DNA of 64,000 nucleotides, taken from NCBI RefSeq assembly GCF_001753165.1, contig NZ_CP017448.1, positions 1,258,462 to 1,322,461 of the forward strand, written 5' to 3'. The first letter of the stretch is position 1. Each line of letters starts with the position of its first letter. The DNA is from Acidihalobacter aeolianus. GTDB taxonomy: Bacteria; Pseudomonadota; Gammaproteobacteria; DSM-5130; Acidihalobacteraceae. Positions 17,279 through 26,547 of this stretch are shown in pieces. The notes under the pieces were generated by a model, which was given only the letters and a program-made list of their open reading frames with translations, did not search any database and was not told the origin of the DNA. The translations under genes were made by a program, and so were the position numbers.

Positions 17279-17367
17279 TTTATTTATTATTGACCCGCCC
17301 TTATGCTGGTTTCCGTCAGGTCGTGACAGACCGTCGCGACCGCAAAACCTGAATTGGGAGGTTTGTT

Positions 17368-18129
17368 ATGTACCAGCATCGTGAGGGGCAGGCCGTCCCC
17401 GAGATCGTTTTCAAGGCGCGTGACGCCGAAGGCTGGGCCGAGGTGTCCAGCAGCGAGATTTTCACCGGGCGCAACGTGATCGTATTTTCATTGCCCGGCG
17501 CATTCACGCCGACCTGCTCATCCAGTCATGTGCCGCGTTACGACGAGTTGGCGCCGACGTTCCAGGCCAATGGCATCGACGAGATCGTTTGCGTCTCGGT
17601 CAACGACGCCTTCGTGATGGACGCGTGGCGCAAGGATCAGCGCGTGCAGAATATCCGTTTCCTGCCGGATGGCAATGCCGAGTTCACCGCGGCCATGGGC
17701 ATGCTGGCGGACAAGCGAAATCTCGGCTTCGGCGGACGCTCGTGGCGTTACTCGATGCTGGTGCGCAATGGCATCATCGAGAAGATGTTCATCGAGCCGG
17801 AAGTGGAGGGCGACCCCTTCGAGGTGTCCGATGCCGACACGATGCTCGCCTACCTGAACCCGGCCGCGGAAAAGCCGCACGATATCCTCGTGTTCACCCG
17901 CCCCGGCTGCCCGTACTGCCGCAGGGCCAAGGAGCAGCTTGCCGCACAGGGCCAGGCTTACGAGGAAGTGACGGTGGGCGAGGGTGTCGGCATGCGTGGC
18001 GTACGTGCGGCCACGGGGCGCGATACGGTGCCGCAGATCTTCGTCGACGGCACCTATCTGGGCGACTCCGAGGCGCTGACCCGCTGGCTTGAATCGCCGC
18101 GCGGGATGCCGGTTTCACAAGTAGCCTGA
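17368..18129 (+). CDS. Hybrid peroxiredoxin-glutaredoxin
   Basis: The 253-residue protein fuses a Prx5-type peroxiredoxin (about 1-165) to a glutaredoxin domain (about 170-245). The peroxidatic Cys is C50 in PGAFTPTC; the glutaredoxin dithiol is CPYC (C181, C184). Such fusions reduce peroxides with glutathione directly. It is preceded by an OxyR-like operator and followed by convergent oxyR 6 bp away, which supports a role in peroxide defence. ATG 17368 follows GGGAGG at about 17356-17361. Confidence 0.95.
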   Translation: MYQHREGQAVPEIVFKARDAEGWAEVSSSEIFTGRNVIVFSLPGAFTPTCSSSHVPRYDELAPTFQANGIDEIVCVSVNDAFVMDAWRKDQRVQNIRFLPDGNAEFTAAMGMLADKRNLGFGGRSWRYSMLVRNGIIEKMFIEPEVEGDPFEVSDADTMLAYLNPAAEKPHDILVFTRPGCPYCRRAKEQLAAQGQAYEEVTVGEGVGMRGVRAATGRDTVPQIFVDGTYLGDSEALTRWLESPRGMPVSQVA

Positions 18130-18135
18130 GCGGCT

Positions 18136-19059
18136 TCAGCAGGGTTTCACGCAGCTCATCGGGGCGCTCAGGATGGCCTGGGCGAGTGTGTCGATCGCGG
18201 CCTGGCGGGGGAAACCGGACCGCCAGGCCAGGGCGACGCAGCGGTGGGGTACCGGCTCGGCCAGGCGGCGTACGGTCACCAGCCGCCCGGCGTAATGTTC
18301 CGCGCCGGCGGCGGTGCAGGGAAGTACGGTCACGCCCAACCCCGAGGCGACCATGTGACGCAGGGTTTCCAGCGAACTGCCGGCCAGCGGGGTTTCCCCC
18401 ATCTGGCCGCTACTTTGTGCGCGGGCGCACTCCGGGCAGGCGGAGAGTATCTGGTCGCGCAGGCAGTGTCCGGAGCCGAGCAGCAGAAGTTCCTCGCCGG
18501 CGAGTGCCGCGAGCGGGATCTCCGGCTGGCCGATCAATGGATGGGAGGCGGGCAGCAGGGCCACGAACGGTTCCTCGTACAGAGGACGCACCTCGATGCC
18601 GGCCTCGTCGAAGGGCAGGGCGACGAGGATGGCGTCGAGTTCGCCCTGCTTGAGCCGACGGCGCAGATCGGCGGTGAAGCCTTCCTCGATCTGCAGCGGC
18701 ATGTGCGGCGCCAGCGTATGCAGGTTGGGGATCAGTTGGGGCAGCAGATAGGGGCCAACGGTATAGATGGCGCCAAGGCGTAGGACGCCGTGCAGCGGAT
18801 CGGCATGTCCCTGCGCCAGATGGCGGATGCTCTCCACTCTTTCGAGAATCGACTGGGCGTGCACCACCACGGCTTCGCCCAGCGGGGTCAGGGTGATGTC
18901 GCTGCTGGCACGTTCGAACAGCGGCGAGCCGAGTTCCTCTTCGAGCTTTTTGACTGCGACGCTGAGCGTGGGCTGGCTGACGAAACAGCTCGCTGCCGCA
19001 CGTCCGAAATGACGCTCCCGTGCCAGGGCCACGACGTAGCGGAGTTCGTTGAGGGTCAT
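18136..19059 (-). CDS. oxyR: Hydrogen-peroxide-sensing LysR-type regulator OxyR
   Basis: OxyR senses H2O2 by disulfide formation and activates peroxide-defence genes. The 307-residue protein has the LysR winged helix-turn-helix (HFGRAAASCFVSQPTLSVAV) and the sensing loop GHCLRDQILSAC. With ATG 19059 as start, the two cysteines fall at 199 and 208, the same numbering as the redox pair of E. coli OxyR. The frame is open 9 codons further upstream, but the chosen start matches the family N-terminus. It converges on the peroxiredoxin gene, a likely target. Confidence 0.96.
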   Translation of the reverse strand: MTLNELRYVVALARERHFGRAAASCFVSQPTLSVAVKKLEEELGSPLFERASSDITLTPLGEAVVVHAQSILERVESIRHLAQGHADPLHGVLRLGAIYTVGPYLLPQLIPNLHTLAPHMPLQIEEGFTADLRRRLKQGELDAILVALPFDEAGIEVRPLYEEPFVALLPASHPLIGQPEIPLAALAGEELLLLGSGHCLRDQILSACPECARAQSSGQMGETPLAGSSLETLRHMVASGLGVTVLPCTAAGAEHYAGRLVTVRRLAEPVPHRCVALAWRSGFPRQAAIDTLAQAILSAPMSCVKPC

Positions 19060-19107
19060 CGGATCGGGCTCGGCGTCGCATCGCATCCGGGGGATGCGGG
19101 ATTCCTA

Positions 19108-21333
19108 CTATAGCCGTTCCCTGGGCTGGGAGTCGCCTCCGTGCCTGAGGCGCCAGGCGGCGGCGAACAGCGCGGAGACGTCGGTCGCGATCTTTTCCAG
19201 CAGTGCCTGTCGCAGCACCGGATAGGGGTGCTCGCGGTCCGCTGCTTGCCAGCGTCCCAGTGCAGGGCTCATGCGTGCGTTGGCGCTTTCCAACTCGTGC
19301 AGGTCGCCGAGTTCCTTCATGGGTTTTTCCTTCGAGGATTGCGCAATCCGCTCCAGCGTCTCCCGCACGGCGGCGATCCATTCTTCCAGCGCCGGGGCCG
19401 CGGCGGCAGCTTCGCCCGTGCCGAGGAATTCGTCGAGATCGGTCAGGTGACGGACGAGACGTTCGTTGTAGCTCACCAGGGCCAGGTAGGCGAGCTCGTT
19501 TTCGCGTTGTCGGCGTGGCTCGGCGAGCATGCGTTGATAGGCGGCATCGGCATTCGCGGATTCGGTTTCCGCTGCGCGGCGCAGTTCGATCGTTCCTTCG
19601 TCGACGCCGGTATCGGCGCTCAGGTGCGCCAGGGTGGCGGCCGCATAACGTGCAGTCGCATCCAGGGTGGCGGCGATCTGCACAGGCAGCTGCCGGCGCT
19701 GCCAGGAAGGCCATAGCCAGTAACCCGCGGCGAGGGCGAGCGCGGCCCCTGCCGTCGTATACGCGATGCGCTCGAACACTAGCGCCAGGCCGCTGGGTGC
19801 GAGTCTTTCCAGCAGCAGGATGATCAATGGCGTCAGCAGCGTCACGGCCAGTGCGTAGCGTCGGCGCAGAAACAGCAGGGTGAAGAAGGTCAGGGCGACC
19901 AACAGCAGATTGACGATGTCGGTGTCGTCGATCCAGGTAATCAGCAGACCTGCAAGCGCCACGCCGGCCACTGTGCCGACGGTGCGCTGCAGCGCCCGCT
20001 CGCGGGTACCGCCGACGTCCGGTTGCAATACCACGAGGACGGTCAGCGGTATCCAGATGCCGTGTGGCAGACCCAGCCCGGTGTAGAGCGCGCTGCCTGC
20101 GGCTACGGCCAGCGCCAGGCGCAGGGCATGGCGGAAGATCACCGAACCAGGCTGCAGGTTCGCGCGCAGATTGCTCAAGCCGCGGTGCAGGAACTCGCGC
20201 GCATACAGGCGGGGAAAGAGGCGGCTGCCGGTGCCGTGTTCGTCGCCGAAGAGCTGCGCGAGCACTTCGGCCGCATTGCCTAGGTGGGGGCGGTTGCGGT
20301 CCAGCGCGGCGAGGGCATGCTCGAGTTCGATCCAGGGCTGAGGCGGGCAGTCGGGTGCGTGGCGCAGTTGTGCGAGCGAAGCGGAAAGGCGGTTCAGCTC
20401 CGCCTCGTATTCCCGTGTATCCAGTTGTTGCTGGCCGAAGGCGATATGCCGGGCGCTTTCGCGGCAAACCCGCTCCAACGCGGCAAGTGTGCGGGCGAGC
20501 GCGGTGCGGCCCGGTTGCGCACAGTGGGCGCGGATCGCCGTGAGTTCGCCGACCGCCAGGGCATTGGCAGCGATGCGTGCCGCCGAGCGCACGAGCACCA
20601 GCAGACGCGGCAAGGTGAGATTGCGGCCGTCGGCGTCGCGGCGCAGCTGTTCGAGCGTGGTGCGGGCCAGTTCGACCCGGCGCCGCAGTTCGTGGTGCGT
20701 GCGTGCCAGACGCAGGCCTTCGGTCGCGGGTACATCGCCGGCGATATCCGCGGCGGCCGCGGCGATCACCTCGGCACAGGCCGTGAAACATTCGGCGGTT
20801 TCGTATTCCGCACGTTTGTACGGACGCAGCTTCCAGAATGCGAGGGCGACGAGCAGGGTCCATCCCGCGCCCATGAACAAACTGCCGCCCAACATCGCCG
20901 GCCCGGCGGTGGCTGCCGGTATGACGAGGCCGACCAGATAGGACATGCCGGTGGCAAAACCCAGGGCGGCGCCGATCTGGCCGAAGGCGCGCGCAAGGCC
21001 GATTCCGAAGGCAATCAGTGTGGCGGCCAGGGTTGCCGCCCACCACCAGGGGGATAGCGCCTGGCCGGCGACGGCGGCCAGCGGCTCAAGCAGGCTGGCC
21101 AGCGTGAGGGTGATGAAACGGTCGCGGTAGGGTCCGCCGACGTCGGCGATGGATGTCTGCAGTGCGCCAAGCGTGGCCAGCAGGGAGACGATCGGCAGGT
21201 GCAGCGCACCGAAACCGAGCAGCGGCACGGCGGTTGCGAGCGTGCCGCGTACCGCGACGGAAAGCCCCAGGGTCAAGGGTAGAGCGGGGAGACGGAAACG
21301 GAACGGCGGCATGGCGTCCTGTATGTCGGGCAT
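19108..21333 (-). CDS. FUSC-family inner-membrane transporter (YccS/YhfK-like)
   Basis: The 741-residue protein has two halves, each with a block of membrane helices followed by a soluble helical region: helices about 10-170, soluble part with RTTLEQLRRDAD, then a second FUSC-type membrane block (GIWIPLTVLVVLQPDVGGTR; FLRRRYALAVTLLTPLIILL). The motif LTVLVVLQPD is typical of FUSC proteins. Family members include AaeB, which exports aromatic acids; the substrate here is unknown. It is transcribed in the same direction as oxyR, 48 bp upstream of it. Confidence 0.87.
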   Translation of the reverse strand: MPDIQDAMPPFRFRLPALPLTLGLSVAVRGTLATAVPLLGFGALHLPIVSLLATLGALQTSIADVGGPYRDRFITLTLASLLEPLAAVAGQALSPWWWAATLAATLIAFGIGLARAFGQIGAALGFATGMSYLVGLVIPAATAGPAMLGGSLFMGAGWTLLVALAFWKLRPYKRAEYETAECFTACAEVIAAAAADIAGDVPATEGLRLARTHHELRRRVELARTTLEQLRRDADGRNLTLPRLLVLVRSAARIAANALAVGELTAIRAHCAQPGRTALARTLAALERVCRESARHIAFGQQQLDTREYEAELNRLSASLAQLRHAPDCPPQPWIELEHALAALDRNRPHLGNAAEVLAQLFGDEHGTGSRLFPRLYAREFLHRGLSNLRANLQPGSVIFRHALRLALAVAAGSALYTGLGLPHGIWIPLTVLVVLQPDVGGTRERALQRTVGTVAGVALAGLLITWIDDTDIVNLLLVALTFFTLLFLRRRYALAVTLLTPLIILLLERLAPSGLALVFERIAYTTAGAALALAAGYWLWPSWQRRQLPVQIAATLDATARYAAATLAHLSADTGVDEGTIELRRAAETESANADAAYQRMLAEPRRQRENELAYLALVSYNERLVRHLTDLDEFLGTGEAAAAAPALEEWIAAVRETLERIAQSSKEKPMKELGDLHELESANARMSPALGRWQAADREHPYPVLRQALLEKIATDVSALFAAAWRLRHGGDSQPRERL

Positions 21334-21370
21334 CGTAGCGGGAACGCCGGCTATTGTGCCATCTGCGTGG

Positions 21371-21598
21371 CTAGGGCCTGTTCACACTCTGGGGTGGCGT
21401 GCTGCCGGAGCCACTTTGCGTGGCTCGCCAGGCGCCGCGAGGCGCGCAAAGCGGCCGGCCCTACGGGTTGCGGCTGAAAAACCGCCACTCGGCGTTGCTC
21501 GTCGCTGATTTGGCATCACCAAACTGCGCTCCTCGCGCCTTGATTGGCGGTTTTTCAGTCACAACAGCTCGCTACCCCAGAGTGTGAACAGGCCCTAG
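21371..21598. mobile_element. 228-bp MITE related to the resident IS5-family element
   Basis: A 228-bp segment with perfect 25-bp terminal inverted repeats (21371-21395 and 21574-21598), starting and ending with CTAG. The outer bases CTAGGGCCTGTTCACA match both ends of the IS5-family element at 38596-39409, and 18 bases match its right end. It encodes no transposase. Inside lies a second perfect 14-bp inverted repeat (21474-21487 and 21545-21558, beginning CTGAAAAACC). CTAG at both ends fits an IS5-type target. It lies between the FUSC gene and the glycosyltransferase stop codon. Confidence 0.85.
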
Positions 21599-22794
21599 TG
21601 AGGCGTGCTACCCACAGCCGGTTGCTCCATGTCGGTCGCCGCATTGTGATGGATGATGTCGGTGTAGAAACCGGCCAGCCGCCGTGCCTGCGCAGCGGCA
21701 TTCCACTGTTCGGCGTATGCGGGACCTTCCGCGGCAAGTTTTGCACGCAGTTGCAGGTCGCGCAGCAGGGCGATCACCTTGGCCGAATAATCGGTCAGAT
21801 CGTCTTCGGCGACGAGCGCGCCGCCGCCTTGCTCCGTCAGAATGTCGCGGGTGCCCATGATTGCCGTCGAGATCACCGGCACGCCGAGGCTCAGCGCCTC
21901 GAGCAGCACCAGGCCCTGGGTTTCGGTGCGCGAAGCGAAGACGAAGGCGTCGGCGGCACGGTAGCAGTCGGCCAGGGTCTGGCGGCGGTCGAGATAGCCG
22001 ACGAAACGCAGATGCCCGTCGAGGCCGAGACGGTGGCCGAGTTGCTTGAGGTGGCGTAACGCAGGACCTTCTCCGGCGACGATGAGCAGGACCTCGGGAA
22101 TCTCTCGGCGGACCCGATCGAGCATGTGCAGCAGGAAATCGATGTTCTTCTCGTGCGCGATGCGTCCCACGTGGACCAGCGTCGGGCGATCAGCGGCGAT
22201 GCCGAGATCGCGCCGGAACGCGGCGCCGTCGCCGGCGGGGTTCAGCGTGTCGACCCCGGTGGGGATGATGCGTGTCGGCACGTGCACGCCGTAGACCCGC
22301 AGACGCTCCGCCATCGCCGTCGAAGGAACGACGAGGCCGTCCAGGTCGTTGCACTGCATGGCCGAAAACCGCCGCGCGGCGAAGCGGGTCAGCGCCGAGG
22401 GTACCCAGGGCAGATAGTGGTAGAGGTATTCCTCGAAGAAGGTATGGTAGGTCTCGACCCGGGGGATACCGAGGCGTCGAGACAGGCGCACGCCGGCATG
22501 GTGGGCGATGAAGGGCGTTTGGATATGGATGATGTCGAAATCCTGTGCCGCCAGCGTGCCGGTCAGGGACAACACCCGACCGCGCCGCATCATGCGGTCT
22601 TCCGGGTCGGCAAACAGATAGCGCGCCGCTACGCGGGTGATCCCGGGTTCGTCGTCGCTGGCTCCCGGATAGGCCGGCGCGATCAGGTGGACGCGGTGCC
22701 CCAGCGCATCGAGTTCGCGGCGGAAGGTGGCGATGGATGTCGACACGCCGTTCACGCGTGGGAAATACACATCGCTCAGCATCAGGATATTCAT
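21595..22794 (-). CDS. Glycosyltransferase family 4 protein
   Basis: The 399-residue protein has a GT-B fold: N-terminal MNILMLSDVYFPRVNGVSTS, a GT4-type acceptor region (ETYHTFFEEYLYHYLPWVPS), a donor-site phosphate-binding region (LVHVGRIAHEKNIDFLL) and the E-x7-E-type motif in FASRTETQGLVLLEA. It resembles alpha-mannosyl/glucosyl transferases that act on lipids such as diacylglycerol or phosphatidylinositol, but the acceptor cannot be told. Its TAG stop codon coincides with the CTAG end of the MITE. It is divergent from yjbQ. Confidence 0.9.
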   Translation of the reverse strand: MNILMLSDVYFPRVNGVSTSIATFRRELDALGHRVHLIAPAYPGASDDEPGITRVAARYLFADPEDRMMRRGRVLSLTGTLAAQDFDIIHIQTPFIAHHAGVRLSRRLGIPRVETYHTFFEEYLYHYLPWVPSALTRFAARRFSAMQCNDLDGLVVPSTAMAERLRVYGVHVPTRIIPTGVDTLNPAGDGAAFRRDLGIAADRPTLVHVGRIAHEKNIDFLLHMLDRVRREIPEVLLIVAGEGPALRHLKQLGHRLGLDGHLRFVGYLDRRQTLADCYRAADAFVFASRTETQGLVLLEALSLGVPVISTAIMGTRDILTEQGGGALVAEDDLTDYSAKVIALLRDLQLRAKLAAEGPAYAEQWNAAAQARRLAGFYTDIIHHNAATDMEQPAVGSTPH

Positions 22795-22959
22795 GCGCTT
22801 GCTCGACCGGTTGATAGGGGTGGCCAGCGATCATGCTACGGGGCACGAGTGTCAATCCTGTTAAACTGTTCCGGCTATCGTACTGATTGATAACACGAGA
22901 ACCTGTCGACATTATCCTCTCCCTGCCGGCGCAGGGATACCACAGAATCGGGAGCATGC

Positions 22960-23379
22960 ATGCCGACTCAACAGTTCGAGCTGACGGTCGAAACGCGGGG
23001 GCGGGGTAGCTACGAATTGACCGATATGCTCAAAGGTCATGTGCACGGCTGTGGCATCGGCACCGGTCTTTGTCATGTCTTCGTGCGCCATACCAGCGCC
23101 TCGCTGATGCTGTGCGAGAACGCCGATCCCGATGTGCGACGCGATCTGGAGGCCTTGATGGCGCGCATGATCCCCGACGGCGACCCGCTGTTCGTGCATC
23201 AGAACGAGGGACCCGACGACATGCCCGCGCATGCGCGCAGCGTGCTCACCGGCAGCGATCTCACTATTCCCGTGCGCGACGGGGTGTTGGCCCTCGGGAC
23301 CTGGCAGGGCGTGTTCTTGTGGGAGCATCGTACGGGTGCTTTAGCGCGCCGGCTCATCGTCACGGTGCAGGGTGACTGA
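22960..23379 (+). CDS. yjbQ: YjbQ/UPF0047 family protein
   Basis: The 139-residue protein is a complete UPF0047 member (VRHTSASLMLCENADPDVRR; GPDDMPAHARSVLTG; LGTWQGVFLWEH). E. coli YjbQ has weak thiamine-phosphate synthase activity in vitro; its true role is uncertain. The three conserved His expected for metal binding (HTSAS, HARSVL, EHR) are present. The ABC ATPase gene overlaps its end by 8 bp, so the two are probably coupled. Confidence 0.9.
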   Translation: MPTQQFELTVETRGRGSYELTDMLKGHVHGCGIGTGLCHVFVRHTSASLMLCENADPDVRRDLEALMARMIPDGDPLFVHQNEGPDDMPAHARSVLTGSDLTIPVRDGVLALGTWQGVFLWEHRTGALARRLIVTVQGD

Positions 23380-24058
23380 CAACGCGCCGCAGGTCCGCCT
23401 TTGGGGCCTGAGTCATTACTATCGCGACGGCACCGATCGCCACGCGGTGCTGGAAAAGGTCGACGCGCGTTTCGAACGCGGCGAGTCCGTTGCCCTGATC
23501 GGCGCCAGCGGCGCAGGCAAATCGACGCTGCTGAATCTGATTGCGGGCATCGAGTCGCCAGCCTCGGGGCGCGTGTGGGTGGCCGGGGTCGAGCTGACGG
23601 CCCTGGGCGAGCGCGAGCGTACGCTGTTTCGTCGCCGCCATATCGGTTTCGTTTACCAGTTCTTCAATCTCGTACCCAGCCTCACTCTGCTGGAAAACGT
23701 GCGCCTGCCGCGCGAGCTCAATGGTGCCAAGCCCCAGGGAGCACGCCGCCAGGCACTGGATCTGTTGCGCCGTGTCGGTCTCGAAGCGCGCGCGGACGCC
23801 TATCCGGAACAGGTTTCCGGCGGCGAGCAGCAGCGTGTCGCGATCGCCCGCGCGCTGGCCCATCGTCCGGCCTTGATCCTGGCGGATGAGCCGACCGGCA
23901 GCCTGGATGCCGCGACCGGCGCCGAGGTGCTGACGCTGCTGCTCGACACCGTGCGCAGCGACGGTGCCACGCTGATCATGGTGACGCACAGCGAAGCGGT
24001 TGCCGCGGCGGCGCAGCGGCGGCTGCGCCTCGCCTCCGGGGCGCTGGTGCCGGCGTGA
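23372..24058 (+). CDS. ABC transporter ATP-binding protein (LolD/MacB type)
   Basis: The 228-residue ATPase has Walker [14 protein letters not shown] loop ([18 protein letters not shown]), signature [15 protein letters not shown] and Walker [14 protein letters not shown]. This is the MacB/LolD subfamily, whose members pair with FtsX-type permeases. Here a GTG start overlaps yjbQ and its stop overlaps the permease start (GTGA), so all are probably one operon. The substrate may be a lipoprotein or lipid-linked compound; this is an inference from the AttH-like downstream gene. Confidence 0.93.
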   Translation: MTDNAPQVRLWGLSHYYRDGTDRHAVLEKVDARFERGESVALIGASGAGKSTLLNLIAGIESPASGRVWVAGVELTALGERERTLFRRRHIGFVYQFFNLVPSLTLLENVRLPRELNGAKPQGARRQALDLLRRVGLEARADAYPEQVSGGEQQRVAIARALAHRPALILADEPTGSLDAATGAEVLTLLLDTVRSDGATLIMVTHSEAVAAAAQRRLRLASGALVPA

Positions 24059-26547
24059 GTCGCCTGCTCGCGCGAGCCGGCCTGCGTTACTGGCTGCGCA
24101 GCCCGACCCAGCTCGCCCTGGCCCTGCTCAGCGTCGCCCTGGGCGTTGCCGTGGTGGTGGCCGTACAGCTCGCCAACGAAAGCGCGCTCAAGGGATTCAG
24201 ACTCTCCACCCAGGCGCTGGGCGGCGCGGCGAATTACCGTCTGCTCGGCGGGCCGCGGGGCGTGCCGCAGGCCTGGTACGTGCGGCTGCGCGTGGACCTT
24301 GGGATCGAGCGTGCCGCGCCGCGGGTGGACGGCAACCTGCGTGTGAACGGGCAGACCCTGCAGCTCGTCGGCATTGCGCCGCTGGCGCAGGCCGCGCTGG
24401 CGCCGCATCTGAGCGGTGGATTGCCGGGCGGAGGGCTGAAGCTGATGACTTTGCCGCAGGGCATCATGCTGACCCGGGCTACCGCCGCCGGCCTCGGGCT
24501 TGCCGTTGGCCGCAACTTTCCAGCACGGGTAGGCGGACGCACGCGAACACTGCGCCTACTCGGCTACGTCTCCGGGCCACAGGCTCCCGCGCTGCAGGGC
24601 GTCGCCTTTGCGGACATCGCCACCGCTCAGGAACTGCTTGGCCGGACGCGCCATCTGAGCGAAGTCGACCTGAAGCTTACGTCCGCACAGGCCGCGGCTC
24701 TGCGCCGCGAGCTGCCGGCGCCGCTGCACCTTGAGCCCGTCGATGCCCTGGTCGGCGAGGCGGAGCGAATGACCCGCGCCTTTCGGCTCAATCTGACCGC
24801 CATGAGCCTGCTCGCGCTGCTGATCGGTGCCTATCTGGTCTACAACGCGATGGTGTTCTCGGTGTTGCGCCGCGGTCCGCTGATCGCCCTGTTGCGCGCG
24901 CAGGGCGTCACCCGCGCCGAGATCCTGCGCGGCGTGCTGGCCGAAGCGGTAGTCCTGGCCCTGATCGGCGCCGGCGCCGGACTTGCGCTGGGTATCGTGC
25001 TGGGTCACGAGCTCGTTCACCTCGTCACGCGCACCATCGACGACCTGTATTTCGCGCTCACCGTCAGCCGGGTTTATCTCGACCCCTGGCTATTGGCGGC
25101 CGGTGTGGTCGCCGCGGTCGGCGTCGCTTTGGCAGCGGCCGTGCCGCCGGCACTGGAGGCGAATCGACTTGTGCCGCGCGGGCGCAGCGAACCGCTTTTG
25201 GCCGAGTTGCGAGCACGACAGCGCGAACCCTGGCGGCTGCTGGCCGGCGGAGCGCTCGTCAGCGTGGGGCTCGCCTTTTTGTGGTTGCCTTCGCGAGCCC
25301 TGGTGCCGGCCTTCGCCGGTCTGTTTCTCGCCTTGATCGGGGCCAGCCTGTGGATGCCGAGCTGGCTGCGGCTGGTGGCCTGGCTGCTCTCGCTGCTGGC
25401 AGCGCGGGCCGGTGTGCGCACGCGCCTGGCCTTGAGCGACGTGCGGCGCTCAGTCGGCCGCACCGGGCTTGCGGTGGCCGCACTGGCCGTCGCACTGGCC
25501 GCCGCCATCGGTGTCGGCATGATGGTGTCGAGCTTCAGGGGCGCGGTCGTGGACTGGCTTCACCAGACCCTGCGCGGGGATTACTACCTGGCGGCAGCCG
25601 GGGGCGACTCGGCACGGCTGCCGCCCGGGATTGCCGCCCGCGTGAGTGCGCTGCCCGGCGTCGAGCGGGTGACCCGGGCGGTGCATGTACCGGTTCGAGG
25701 TCCGCACGGGCGGTTCGTGATCCTCGCCCTCGGCACGCCGTCGGGCGTGGACCCTGCGGCCTCGATCAAGCAGGCGCTGCCGGATGTCTGGCATGTCTTC
25801 GAGGCGGATGACGGCATCTTCGTATCCGAGCCGGTCGCCTATCGCCTGGGCCTGCATCCCGGAGACACGCTGCAACTGGATACACCGCAGGGCGTGCACG
25901 CCTTCCGGATCGCGGGGGTGATCCGCGACTATGCAGCCGGCCGCGGCCTGATTCTGATGTCGCGCCCTGCCTATGTGCGTTGGTGGGGCAATGACGGCAT
26001 CGGGTCGCTGGCGATCTTCCTGAAGCCCGGCGCAGATCGGGCTGCCACCGCTTCGGCGCTGCGCACGCTGGCCGCCGCGAGCGGCGCGCGCGTGCGCGCG
26101 AACAGCGCCATCGTCAGCCGCTCGCTGCATATTTTCGACCAGACCTTCGCGATCACCCGCGTACTGCGCTGGCTGCTGCTCGGGGTAGCCTTTGTGGGCA
26201 TGCTGGCCAGCCTGATGGCGCTGGCCCTGGAGCGCTCGCGCGAACATGCCGTGCTGCGTGCCCTGGGCATGACGCCGCTGGAAATCCTGGCCGTGGTCGG
26301 AACGCAGACGGTCGTGCTCGGCCTTGCCGCCGGGCTTGCGTCGCTGCCCCTGGGGATCGGTCTGGCATGGGTGCTCACCGAGGTGATCAATCCGCGTGCC
26401 TTCGGCTGGACATTGCCCCTGCAATACCCGCCAGGGGAATTTGCCGCGGCCATGGTGGTGGCGCTCAGCGCTTCCCTGCTGGCCGGCCTGTACCCGGCCT
26501 GGTGCATGGCGCGCATCTCGCCGGCGCAGGCGCTGAGAGCGGAATGA
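24055..26547 (+). CDS. FtsX/MacB-type ABC transporter permease
   Basis: The 830-residue permease has an N-terminal membrane helix, a large periplasmic region, a membrane block with the FtsX motif ([20 protein letters not shown]), a second periplasmic domain and a final block ([40 protein letters not shown]). Two FtsX domains in one chain fit the AttFG/YbbP-like type. The GTG start overlaps the ATPase stop by 4 bp, and its stop overlaps the next gene's start. Confidence 0.92.
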   Translation: MSRLLARAGLRYWLRSPTQLALALLSVALGVAVVVAVQLANESALKGFRLSTQALGGAANYRLLGGPRGVPQAWYVRLRVDLGIERAAPRVDGNLRVNGQTLQLVGIAPLAQAALAPHLSGGLPGGGLKLMTLPQGIMLTRATAAGLGLAVGRNFPARVGGRTRTLRLLGYVSGPQAPALQGVAFADIATAQELLGRTRHLSEVDLKLTSAQAAALRRELPAPLHLEPVDALVGEAERMTRAFRLNLTAMSLLALLIGAYLVYNAMVFSVLRRGPLIALLRAQGVTRAEILRGVLAEAVVLALIGAGAGLALGIVLGHELVHLVTRTIDDLYFALTVSRVYLDPWLLAAGVVAAVGVALAAAVPPALEANRLVPRGRSEPLLAELRARQREPWRLLAGGALVSVGLAFLWLPSRALVPAFAGLFLALIGASLWMPSWLRLVAWLLSLLAARAGVRTRLALSDVRRSVGRTGLAVAALAVALAAAIGVGMMVSSFRGAVVDWLHQTLRGDYYLAAAGGDSARLPPGIAARVSALPGVERVTRAVHVPVRGPHGRFVILALGTPSGVDPAASIKQALPDVWHVFEADDGIFVSEPVAYRLGLHPGDTLQLDTPQGVHAFRIAGVIRDYAAGRGLILMSRPAYVRWWGNDGIGSLAIFLKPGADRAATASALRTLAAASGARVRANSAIVSRSLHIFDQTFAITRVLRWLLLGVAFVGMLASLMALALERSREHAVLRALGMTPLEILAVVGTQTVVLGLAAGLASLPLGIGLAWVLTEVINPRAFGWTLPLQYPPGEFAAAMVVALSASLLAGLYPAWCMARISPAQALRAE

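Noticed and set aside
18410-21046. An 878-codon open frame on the minus strand covering parts of oxyR and the FUSC gene
   Set aside because: It lies in another frame of two clear genes, is rich in Arg, Pro and Ala as expected of GC-rich shadow frames, and has no recognisable domain.
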